Source: Rhodocyclaceae bacterium (GTDB taxonomy: Bacteria; Pseudomonadota; Gammaproteobacteria; Burkholderiales; Rhodocyclaceae). From it: DNA of 33,884 bases. Below are positions 28,118 through 33,884 of this stretch, one piece after another (position 1 is the first letter of the stretch; each line of letters opens with the position of its first letter). The stretch spans positions 1 to 33,884 of the forward strand of contig JAUXOM010000056.1 in NCBI GenBank assembly GCA_030682175.1, in the 5' to 3' direction. Made by a program: the position numbers and the translations under genes. The notes below the pieces were generated by a model. That model was not told the origin of the DNA. It saw only the letters and a program-made list of their open reading frames with translations, and ran no database searches.

Positions 28118-28544
28118 AACCCAGCCCCTTCAGGTTTGCTGCACGAGCTACTAACGGCGGCCCACCCGCAAAAGTCGGCGCTGGCAAGACGGCGGCTGCG
28201 TCCTCATACCATTCCCTGTAGAAATGGACGTACTGAGCGGTGGCGGCCGGATCGATGCCGTAGTAGTAGCGGCAGAGGGATTTGAAAAGCAGCAGCCCCT
28301 GCGGGTGTCCGGCACAGGTGAACAGGTGGTCCAGCGTGTGCTCAATCTCATGGACATCCTGGGAACCGCTTTGGATGATGCTCTGCACGATTGGCGTGTA
28401 GGCAAGAGCCATTTGCCGTTGCAGGTCATTCAGCGAGACCACCAGCGCCTTGATTGCGTTCAAGGGTGCGTCAACCGCAGTGGGTTGAGTGGCGTGTTTG
28501 CGTCGGTTGGTCGTGCGGTGTTTGGCAGTTGTTTCACTCGTCAT
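28107..28544 (-). CDS. Small accessory protein of the hsd operon, hypothetical
   Basis: 145 residues from ATG 28542-28544, overlapping the DUF1016 gene by 11 bases. Basic, disordered N-terminus (TTAKHRTTNRRKHATQ), helical middle (DVHEIEHTLDHLFTCAGHPQ) and the segment CRYYYGIDPAATAQYVHFYR, a pattern I recall from small proteins in other type I operons; no biochemical role known. The C-terminal 30 residues are patched together: copy 4 of the dispersed word gives VLPAPTFAG, then ANLKGLGY, which is the end of HsdM. The stop therefore comes from the duplicated hsdM tail. Confidence 0.75.
   Translation of the reverse strand: MTSETTAKHRTTNRRKHATQPTAVDAPLNAIKALVVSLNDLQRQMALAYTPIVQSIIQSGSQDVHEIEHTLDHLFTCAGHPQGLLLFKSLCRYYYGIDPAATAQYVHFYREWYEDAAAVLPAPTFAGGPPLVARAANLKGLGYGG
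28115..28140. repeat. 26-bp direct repeat, copy at the small gene/hsdS junction
   Basis: Identical over 26 bases to 29656-29681. It begins CATAACCCAGCCCCTTCAGG on plus and encodes ANLKGLGY on minus. The copies flank the DUF1016 gene and the small accessory gene (about 1.54 kb). Confidence 0.92.
28171..28191 (+). repeat. Dispersed 21-bp word, copy 4
   Basis: Plus strand AAAGTCGGCGCTGGCAAGAC plus G, antisense to the small accessory gene, which reads it as VLPAPTFA. Confidence 0.75.
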
Positions 28545-29658
28545 GACCGATTTCCTTTTCAAGCTGTTTCAGGAAATTTTCCATGGCGGCTTTGTCCGGC
28601 ATTTCCACGGCGTAGTTGGAGACGAAGAGGCTATTGGGCATGTCTCCGAGGGCGAATTCGACGAGGGCCTGGTTTTTGCGGGTACAAAGCAGAATGCCGA
28701 CAGGGGGCTGGTCGCCAGCGGTCATTTCATGCTTTTTGTAATAAGCGACGTATGTATTGAGCTGGCCGAGATTTTCGTGGGAGAAGGCTTGGGTTTTCAG
28801 TTCGACGAGGATGTGGCACTTGAGGATGCGGTGGTAAAAGACGAGGTCCACGAAGAAATACTCACCGCCGATGAGTATCCGTTTCTGGCGCGCTTCGAAG
28901 CAGAAACCGTGGCCCATTTCGAGAAGAAACTCCTGCAGGCGTTCGAGCAGGGCATCTTCCAGATCGGATTCGCCCATGGTGTCCTGCGAGCGGAGACCGA
29001 GGAACTCGAAGATGTAGGGATCGCGGATGATCTGGGCGGGCTGGAGCGTTTCCGCTTTGGCATGCGCTGTGGCGGAGAGCTTGGTTTTGTTCTTCGAGAG
29101 GCCGCTGCGCTCGTAGTAGAGGCTGGCGATCTGGCGCTTGAGTTCGCGCACCGACCAGTTGCCGCGCAGGGCTTCGGCTTCGTAGAAGCGGCGCTGGAGG
29201 GGGGCTTCGAGTTCCACCAGTTGTTCGAAATGGCTATAGGAAAGACGGTTGATCAGCTTTTCCCCGTCCAGTGCCGGGGCATCCGGGAATTGTGCGGACA
29301 GTGTCCGCACTTTTTCTTCCAGCAGAAAGGGAGGTACGACTTGGGCAGATAGTGCGGACGCCGCCCGCACTATCTGGGGATAGGTGCGATAAAAGGCCAG
29401 GTAGCCATAAAGCTGGCGGCGGCCGGTATTGCTGACGGACTGATCGCGCAGTGCTCTGGATAACTCGGTAAGCAGTTTGTCGCCATAGCTGGCGCGGTCC
29501 GCGCCTTGCAACTCGAATTCGGCGATGTAGTAGCCGATGAACCAGTTGCGCAGCGTCAGGCTGAGATTAACGGCCTTGCTGGCTTGCTCCGCCAAGGCGG
29601 AATGCGTCCGCTCAATGGCAGCGACCAGACTGTCGAAATTCAGCGCTTCAGAGGTCAT
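28534..29658 (-). CDS. DUF1016 / YhcG-type PD-(D/E)xK nuclease-like protein
   Basis: 374 residues; ATG 29656-29658, overlapping hsdM by 11 bases. The N-terminal helical DUF1016 domain (about 10-95) contains [28 protein letters not shown] and [15 protein letters not shown]. The variable middle (95-125) carries two inverted repeats at DNA level. A conserved block [12 protein letters not shown]...[20 protein letters not shown] follows. The C-terminal nuclease fold has the active-site residues in FFVDLVFYH and HILVELK (D...ExK) and [10 protein letters not shown]. Members are common within type I restriction operons and phage-related loci; YhcG has been suggested to act on DNA junctions, but the function here is unproven. 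Confidence 0.88.
   Translation of the reverse strand: MTSEALNFDSLVAAIERTHSALAEQASKAVNLSLTLRNWFIGYYIAEFELQGADRASYGDKLLTELSRALRDQSVSNTGRRQLYGYLAFYRTYPQIVRAASALSAQVVPPFLLEEKVRTLSAQFPDAPALDGEKLINRLSYSHFEQLVELEAPLQRRFYEAEALRGNWSVRELKRQIASLYYERSGLSKNKTKLSATAHAKAETLQPAQIIRDPYIFEFLGLRSQDTMGESDLEDALLERLQEFLLEMGHGFCFEARQKRILIGGEYFFVDLVFYHRILKCHILVELKTQAFSHENLGQLNTYVAYYKKHEMTAGDQPPVGILLCTRKNQALVEFALGDMPNSLFVSNYAVEMPDKAAMENFLKQLEKEIGHDE
29292..29310. repeat. Perfect inverted repeat in DUF1016 gene (codons 117-122)
   Basis: GTGCGGACA, one central base, TGTCCGCAC. It overlaps codons reading VRTLSA and shares GTGCGGAC with the neighbouring inverted repeat. Confidence 0.9.
29346..29376. repeat. Perfect inverted repeat in DUF1016 gene (codons 95-105)
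   Basis: CAGATAGTGCGG, seven-base loop, CCGCACTATCTG. Codons read [11 protein letters not shown]; the peptide LSAQ recurs after both inverted repeats. Confidence 0.92.
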
Positions 29659-31258
29659 AACCCAGCCCCTTCAGGTTTGCTTTGATTGCCTCCTCCAGCT
29701 TCGCCGATTCCTCAAACTGGGCGTGCAATTCGGCGACGAGGCGCGGCATCTTTTCCTCGAAGGGCTCGCCATCGTCTTCGATTTCTTCGGCACCGACGTA
29801 GCGGCCGGGGGTGAGGACGTGGCCGTGGGCGGCGATTTCGGCAGTGGTGGCGGATTTGCAGAAGCCGGCGAGGTCGGCATAAAAGGCTGGATTCCGGCTT
29901 TCGCCGGAATGACGAATCGGGGAATCTCCGCGCCAGGCGTGGTAGGTGGTGGTGATCTTTTGCAGGTCGGCGTCGGTCAGTTCGCGGTGGACGCGGTCGA
30001 TGAGGGTGCCGAGTTTGCGGGCGTCGATGAAGAGGGTTTGTTGGCGGCGGTCGCGGAAGCCGCGTTTGGCATCGGCCTTCTTGTTCTTCGCAATGAACCA
30101 GAGGCAGACGGGAATCTGCGTGCTGTAGAAGAGCTGGCCGGGCAACGCCACCATGCAGTCCACCAGATCGGCCTCGATCAGGGCGCGGCGGATCTCGCCT
30201 TCGCCGGACTGGTTGGAGGACATGCTGCCGTTGGCCAGGACAAAACCGGCGCAGCCGGCCGGGGCGAGGTGGTGGATGAAGTGCTGCACCCAGGCGAAGT
30301 TGGCGTTGCCCTTGGGCGGGACGCCGAACTGCCAGCGCACGTCGTCGTCGCGGCGGTGCCAGTCGGAATCGTTGAAGGGCGGGTTGGCGAGGACGTAGTC
30401 GGCGCGCAGGTCGGGATGCAGGTCGCGGCGGAAGGTGTCGGCGTGCTCGGCGCCGAAATCGGCCTCGATGCCGCGCAGGGCGAGGTTCATCACGGCAAGG
30501 CGGCGCGTGGTGGCGTTGCTCTCCTGGCCGTAGATGCTGATATCGCCGAGCTTGCCGCCGTGCGATTCGACGAACTTTTCCGACTGCACGAACATGCCGC
30601 CAGAGCCGCAGCAGGGGTCGTAGATGCGGCCCTTGTAGGGGCCGAGCATCTCGACCAAGCAGCGCACGACGCAGGACGGCGTGTAGAACTGGCCGCCGTT
30701 CTTGCCCTCGGCGCTGGCGAAGCGGGTGAGGAAATACTCATAGACGCGGCCGAGCAGATCAACCGAGCGGTGGGTCTTTTCTCCTTCGCTGGCGGCGGTG
30801 AGGGTGATGGTGGCGATGAGGTCGATGAGTTCACCGAGGCGCTGCTTGTCGAGACCGGGGCGGGCGTAGTCCTTGGGCAGCACGCCTTTGAGGCGCGGGT
30901 TGTCGCGCTCGATGGCGACCATGGCGTCGTCCACGATCTTGCCGATGCCGGGCTGCTTGGCCGCTGCCTGAAGGTGCGACCAGCGCGCGTCGGCGGGCAC
31001 CCAGAAGACGTTCTCGGCCTTGTATTCGTCGGGGTCTTCGGGGTTGGCGCCGGCGTAATCCCCCTGGCCCGCAAGGAGCTTGGCGCGGTGTTCCTCGAAG
31101 GTGTCGGAGATATATTTGAGGAAGATGAGGCCGAGGACGACATGCTTGTATTCCGCCGCGTCCATGTTGTTACGCAGCTTGTCGGCGGTAAGCCAGAGCT
31201 TGGCTTCGAAGCCGAGATTGGCGGAGGAGTCGCTCTTCTTCGTTGGCGTTTTCGCCAT
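29648..31258 (-). CDS. hsdM: Type I DNA methyltransferase, M subunit
   Basis: 536 residues; ATG 31256-31258 with AAAAGG upstream. HsdM_N helical domain (about 15-150), then the N6-adenine methylase core with the SAM motif [11 protein letters not shown] (near 214-224) and catalytic NPPF in [12 protein letters not shown] (near 291). It makes N6-methyladenine and with HsdS protects host DNA. It is the first gene of the operon. Near residue 450 a REP-like palindrome is translated in frame as [12 protein letters not shown], between HAWRG and [11 protein letters not shown], which are normally a few residues apart. The reading frame is kept, so the enzyme is probably active. The end [10 protein letters not shown] is duplicated 1.5 kb downstream. 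Confidence 0.95.
   Translation of the reverse strand: MAKTPTKKSDSSANLGFEAKLWLTADKLRNNMDAAEYKHVVLGLIFLKYISDTFEEHRAKLLAGQGDYAGANPEDPDEYKAENVFWVPADARWSHLQAAAKQPGIGKIVDDAMVAIERDNPRLKGVLPKDYARPGLDKQRLGELIDLIATITLTAASEGEKTHRSVDLLGRVYEYFLTRFASAEGKNGGQFYTPSCVVRCLVEMLGPYKGRIYDPCCGSGGMFVQSEKFVESHGGKLGDISIYGQESNATTRRLAVMNLALRGIEADFGAEHADTFRRDLHPDLRADYVLANPPFNDSDWHRRDDDVRWQFGVPPKGNANFAWVQHFIHHLAPAGCAGFVLANGSMSSNQSGEGEIRRALIEADLVDCMVALPGQLFYSTQIPVCLWFIAKNKKADAKRGFRDRRQQTLFIDARKLGTLIDRVHRELTDADLQKITTTYHAWRGDSPIRHSGESRNPAFYADLAGFCKSATTAEIAAHGHVLTPGRYVGAEEIEDDGEPFEEKMPRLVAELHAQFEESAKLEEAIKANLKGLGYDL
29656..29681. repeat. 26-bp direct repeat, copy at the hsdM end
   Basis: Partner of 28115-28140. It is the genuine 3' coding end of hsdM. 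Confidence 0.92.
29887..29916. repeat. REP-like palindrome inserted in hsdM
   Basis: ATTCCGGC (29891-29898), loop TTTC, GCCGGAAT (29903-29910), with flanks CTGG and GACG. This is the widespread element translated as [10 protein letters not shown] related copy lies in the intergenic region at 31497-31522. Confidence 0.88.
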
Positions 31259-31653
31259 CAGATTGCCTTTTGCCTGGTGAGGGTGTTCATGGGCGCGCTA
31301 AATGCAATGTCGGCAGCATTTTAGCGGACTTGCGTGACCTTCGTTGTCCGCTTCGCGCCAGAAATCGCGACGTAGGCTTTCGAATTGAGCTCACATCGTC
31401 GGGCCGAATGGCCGAACTATTGAGCGAAATCCGGCTGAACCGAAGGTCTTCTTCGATATTTGGGCATTAGGGAAATGCTGATCGAGTCCGGATTCGCCAT
31501 TCCGGCACAAGCCGGAATCCAGGAAAATCAACAAGCGGGACACCGGCTTGCGCCGGTGTGACGGACTTGATCAGTGCTGCCCGGGAATATTGTTTTGCCG
31601 GGCAGGCCGCAGCCAGGTTGGCGGCGCGTGGAGCGGCGGCATGAATAAACCGA
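31259..31653. repeat. Intergenic region with a tandem pair of REP-like palindromes
   Basis: 395 bases between rtcB and hsdM with no supported gene. ATTCCGGC-ACAA-GCCGGAAT at 31499-31518 and ACACCGGC-TTGC-GCCGGTGT at 31540-31559 form two hairpins 21 bases apart. A third weaker stem CTGCCCGG/CCGGGCAG lies at 31577-31605. The hsdM promoter should be in 31259-31400; a TAAAAT -10-like box near 31318 has no clear -35. Confidence 0.75.
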
Positions 31654-33096
31654 TCAACCCTTGATGCAGACCAGCGGCGCGAGGCGCGCGACCTTGCCGG
31701 CCAGCCCGGCTTGCGCGGAGGCATCGACCACGGCGCCGACGTCCTTGTAGGCGAGCGGCGCTTCCTCGGCGACGCCGCGGGCGCTCGGGCTGCGGATCAG
31801 GATGCCGCGCGCGGCGAGCGTGTCGATCAGCGCGCGGCCCTGCCAGCGGCGCACGGCCTCGTGGCGACTCATGGCGCGGCCCGCGCCGTGACAGGCCGAG
31901 CCGAAGGCACGTTCTTCCGCATTTCTTCCCGCGGCGGCGGCGCCGGCGAGGATGTACGAAGCCGTGCCCATGCTGCCGCCGATCAGCACCGGCTGCCCGA
32001 CCTTGGCGTATTCCGGCGGCAGTTCGGCATGCCCCGGCCCGAACGCCCGCGTCGCGCCCTTGCGATGCACGAACAGCCGGCGCTGCTGGCCGTCGACCCG
32101 GTGTGTTTCTTCCTTGCAGGTGTTGTGCGAGACGTCGTAAAGGAGGGGCAGCTGCGCGCCGGGGAACACGGCGGCGAAGGCCTGGCGCGCCAGGTGGGTG
32201 AGGATCTGCCGGTTGGCCAAAGCGCAGTTGATGCCGGCGCGCATGGCGCCGAGATAGCGCTGGCCGAGCGCCGACTGGATGGGGGCGTAGGCCAGTTCAC
32301 GGTCGGGCAGTGCGATGCCGGCCGCCGGCGCGGCGATGACCATCTCGCGCAGGTAGTCGGTGCCGATCTGGTGGCCGAGCCCGCGCGAACCGCAGTGGAT
32401 GCTCACTACCACGTCGCCGACAACCAGTCCGTAGGCACTGGCGGCAGCCGCGTCGAAGATCTCGCTCACCTCCTGCACCTCGAGGTAGTGGTTGCCCGAG
32501 CCCAGCGTGCCCATCTCGTCGCGCTGGCGCTTTCTGGCCTGCTCGGAGACGGCGTCCGGGTCGGCCCCGGCGACGCAGCCGTGCTCCTCGATGTGCGCGA
32601 GGTCGGCGGCCAGTCCGTAGCCTTCCCCCACTGCCCAGCGCGCGCCGCCCTTGAGCATCGCCGTCATGCCGGCCGCGTCGAGGCGGATGCCGCCGGTGCT
32701 GCCGACGCCGGCGGGAATGCGCGCAAACAGCAGGTCGGCGAGGCGCGCCTGCTGCGCCGCGATGTCGGCGCGCTTGAGCCCGGTCAGCAGGGTGCGCACC
32801 CCGCAGGAAATGTCGAAGCCGACGCCGCCGGCCGAGACCACGCCGCCGTCTTCGGCAGCGAAGGCGGCGACGCCGCCGATGGGAAAGCCGTAACCCCAGT
32901 GGGCATCGGGCATCGCATAGGACGCCGCGACGATGCCCGGCAGCCCGGCGACGTTGGCCACCTGCTCGGCCACCTTCTCGTCCATCGCCAGGACGAGCTC
33001 GCGCGAGGCGAAGATCACCCCCGGCACGCGCATGCGGCCGGACTTGGGCAGCTCCCATTCGAATTCGCCGCGTTGTCTCAGTTTGTTCAGGTCCAT
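31654..33096 (-). CDS. rtcB: RNA-splicing ligase RtcB
   Basis: 480 residues; ATG 33094-33096 with TGAGGAC upstream, so the longer open frame reaching into archease is not the start. Metal and GMP-site motifs: VSAGGVGFDISCGVRT (Cys near 96), GSGNHYLEVQ, HCGSRGLGHQ, YDVSHNTCKEE, and the guanylylated histidine in CHGAGRAMSR (near 403). It joins RNA 2',3'-cyclic phosphate (or 3'-phosphate) to 5'-OH using GTP and manganese. It follows archease by seven bases, the usual RNA-repair pair. The sigma-54 regulator RtcR that often accompanies it is not in the window. Confidence 0.95.
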   Translation of the reverse strand: MDLNKLRQRGEFEWELPKSGRMRVPGVIFASRELVLAMDEKVAEQVANVAGLPGIVAASYAMPDAHWGYGFPIGGVAAFAAEDGGVVSAGGVGFDISCGVRTLLTGLKRADIAAQQARLADLLFARIPAGVGSTGGIRLDAAGMTAMLKGGARWAVGEGYGLAADLAHIEEHGCVAGADPDAVSEQARKRQRDEMGTLGSGNHYLEVQEVSEIFDAAAASAYGLVVGDVVVSIHCGSRGLGHQIGTDYLREMVIAAPAAGIALPDRELAYAPIQSALGQRYLGAMRAGINCALANRQILTHLARQAFAAVFPGAQLPLLYDVSHNTCKEETHRVDGQQRRLFVHRKGATRAFGPGHAELPPEYAKVGQPVLIGGSMGTASYILAGAAAAGRNAEERAFGSACHGAGRAMSRHEAVRRWQGRALIDTLAARGILIRSPSARGVAEEAPLAYKDVGAVVDASAQAGLAGKVARLAPLVCIKG

Positions 33097-33103
33097 GTTG
33101 TCC

Positions 33104-33529
33104 TCACACGTCAACGATGCATTGCGCCAGCCACTGGCCATCCGCCTGCTGCCGCACCGCCAGTTCGCAGAACGACGCGCCCTTGACCTCCGCCGCGGGT
33201 TCGTGCCGCGCCACATCCACCGCTTCGCCCCATGCCGTGGCGACCAGGCGATGGTTCTCGATGACGACATCAAAGCGCGCGAACAGCATGCGCCGCGTCG
33301 CCATCTCATAGACCAGCGCATTCAGCCAGTCGACCAGCAGCTGCTCGTCGTCGGGCGCCGTGCATTCGATGTGCGCCGTCTCGCCAGCGCCGACTTTTGC
33401 CGGATCGCAGATCGCCGATGTCATGGCCAGGGCCGCGCCGACGAAGGCCTCGGCCAGCGTGGCGCCGCGGCCGCGCACGCCGATATCAGCCTCGTGCGGA
33501 AAGGTTTCCCACTGGATTGCCGAATTCAT
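33104..33529 (-). CDS. Archease, RtcB activator
   Basis: 141 residues; ATG 33527-33529. HEADIG at residues 12-17 and the C-terminal Asp in CIVDV provide the metal-binding residues; the middle has the family segment LLVDWLNALVYEMATRRMLF. Archease speeds RtcB guanylylation and allows multiple turnover. In a surface loop (residues 43-50, KVGAGETA) it contains copy 5 of the dispersed 21-bp word, at a place where archease sequences vary. Operon with rtcB. Confidence 0.93.
   Translation of the reverse strand: MNSAIQWETFPHEADIGVRGRGATLAEAFVGAALAMTSAICDPAKVGAGETAHIECTAPDDEQLLVDWLNALVYEMATRRMLFARFDVVIENHRLVATAWGEAVDVARHEPAAEVKGASFCELAVRQQADGQWLAQCIVDV
33377..33397 (-). repeat. Dispersed 21-bp word, copy 5
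   Basis: Minus strand identical to copy 1 over the 21 bases. It lies inside archease and is read as KVGAGETA, the same peptide as in the unrelated ORF at 1299. Confidence 0.8.
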
Positions 33530-33646
33530 TTGCGCACCTTTTCCCGCTGCCGCCGCAGCTCGGGCAGCAAAAGGCTTCGAGCGGATTGCGCCATCCCCTC
33601 CCCTCCCGAAAATGATTGCCTACCGACAAGATAGGTCGAAAGGCGC

Positions 33647-33667
33647 CGTCCCGCCAGCGCCGACTTT
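33647..33667 (-). repeat. Dispersed 21-bp word, copy 6
   Basis: Minus strand AAAGTCGGCGCTGGCGGGAC plus G, identical to copy 2. It lies between the archease gene and the gene stub ending at 33678. Confidence 0.78.
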
Positions 33668-33677
33668 CCGCGCCGTG

Positions 33678-33764
33678 TCAGTTTTTCGGCGGCTGCCCCT
33701 GCAGTGCCCGCAGCGTTTGCAGTGCGCCGGGGTAGTCGAAGTTCGCAGGGCCGGAGCATGAAAA
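33678..33764 (-). pseudogene. 3' stub of an interrupted gene
   Basis: The minus strand reads SGPANFDYPGALQTLRAL then QGQPPKN and TGA at 33678. Codon use is gene-like up to about 33760, then changes abruptly to AT-richer sequence with a different character. This suggests a gene upstream of archease whose 5' part was cut off by an insertion from the right. The family is not recognised. Confidence 0.35.
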
Positions 33765-33779
33765 GTCGTTAACAGTCAG

Positions 33780-33806
33780 CCCCTTACGACAAGGGGTTGT
33801 AAACCC
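33780..33806. promoter_or_regulatory. Two overlapping hairpins near the right edge
   Basis: CCCCTT-ACGAC-AAGGGG (33780-33796) and GGGTT-GTA-AACCC (33794-33806) share bases, so only one can form at a time. They precede the ORF starting at 33847 and may belong to the end of a mobile element. Confidence 0.35.
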
Positions 33807-33846
33807 TGTTGAAATCACGTTTACTCGCGCATTTTGGGAGCGAGAA

Positions 33847-33884
33847 ATGGCGGAGAAAGAGTCGATCACCGGACTGATCGAGCG
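33847..33884 (+). CDS. Start of an ORF running out of the window
   Basis: ATG at 33847 with GGGAGCGAG upstream opens MAEKESITGLIE..., cut by the window edge after 12 codons. Too short to identify; given the disrupted gene at 33678-33764 it may belong to a mobile element. Confidence 0.3.
   Translation, partial: MAEKESITGLIE

Noticed and set aside
29537-31324. 595-codon open frame on plus opposite hsdM
   Set aside because: HsdM motifs are on minus; the plus frame is Gly/Val/Ala-rich and antisense.
33526-33759. 77-codon minus ORF ending in an ATGA overlap with archease
   Set aside because: It reads the gene stub at 33678-33764 out of frame and then the dispersed word. Only the last 22 codons (from an internal ATG) could be a leader peptide, with no support beyond the overlap.

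Overview
The window looks like a chromosomal segment of a GC-rich betaproteobacterium, probably Rhodocyclales or a close relative. The pointers are a PEP-CTERM exosortase substrate behind a near-perfect sigma-54 promoter, a hibernation factor fused to a cold-shock domain, a DksA-like protein, and GC-rich codon use. This assignment is inference. Both ends look mobile: the left edge is the 3' end of an IS66-type element, and the right edge has a gene stub cut off by unrecognised sequence.

Layout. 1-2.8 kb: IS66 end, sigma-54-driven VWA/PEP-CTERM protein, terminator, a small orphan ORF, a zinc-ribbon protein and REP-like repeats. 3-7.3 kb: a three-gene ABC exporter (ATPase, FtsX-type permease, HlyD-type adaptor). 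7.4-9.2 kb: a stress block (HPF-cold-shock fusion, DksA/TraR-like protein, an internally duplicated acidic protein). 9.2-10.5 kb: a Fic protein with its promoter. 10.6-13.6 kb: two 258-bp direct repeats enclosing a dead catalase fragment and an AsmA-like gene. 13.5-16.4 kb: a 975-residue protein joining peptidoglycan-binding, GH19-like, papain-like and alpha/beta-hydrolase domains.

16.6-31.3 kb is a defence operon, all on the minus strand and mostly with overlapping or nearly touching genes: hsdM, a DUF1016 (YhcG-type) nuclease, a small protein, hsdS, Hachiman hamA and hamB, an hsdR 5' fragment, two RhuM-family genes, a second hsdR 5' fragment, an AlbA_2/ATPase-type regulator, then full-length hsdR. 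Accessory genes appear to have been loaded into a type I restriction-modification operon at two points. One is the hsdM/hsdS junction, where the last 26 bp around the hsdM end are duplicated. The other lies just before hsdR, where the hsdR head is present three times. 31.6-33.5 kb holds rtcB and archease, an RNA-repair pair.

Main unexplained signals: (1) perfect inverted repeats inside the coding sequences of DUF1016, both RhuM paralogues and an hsdR head fragment, at exactly the same aligned codon position in the two RhuM genes but with unrelated sequence; (2) the repeated hsdR heads and hsdM tail as scars of cargo loading; (3) a 21-bp dispersed word occurring six times, five of them inside genes, read in different frames; (4) the four-domain 975-residue protein.
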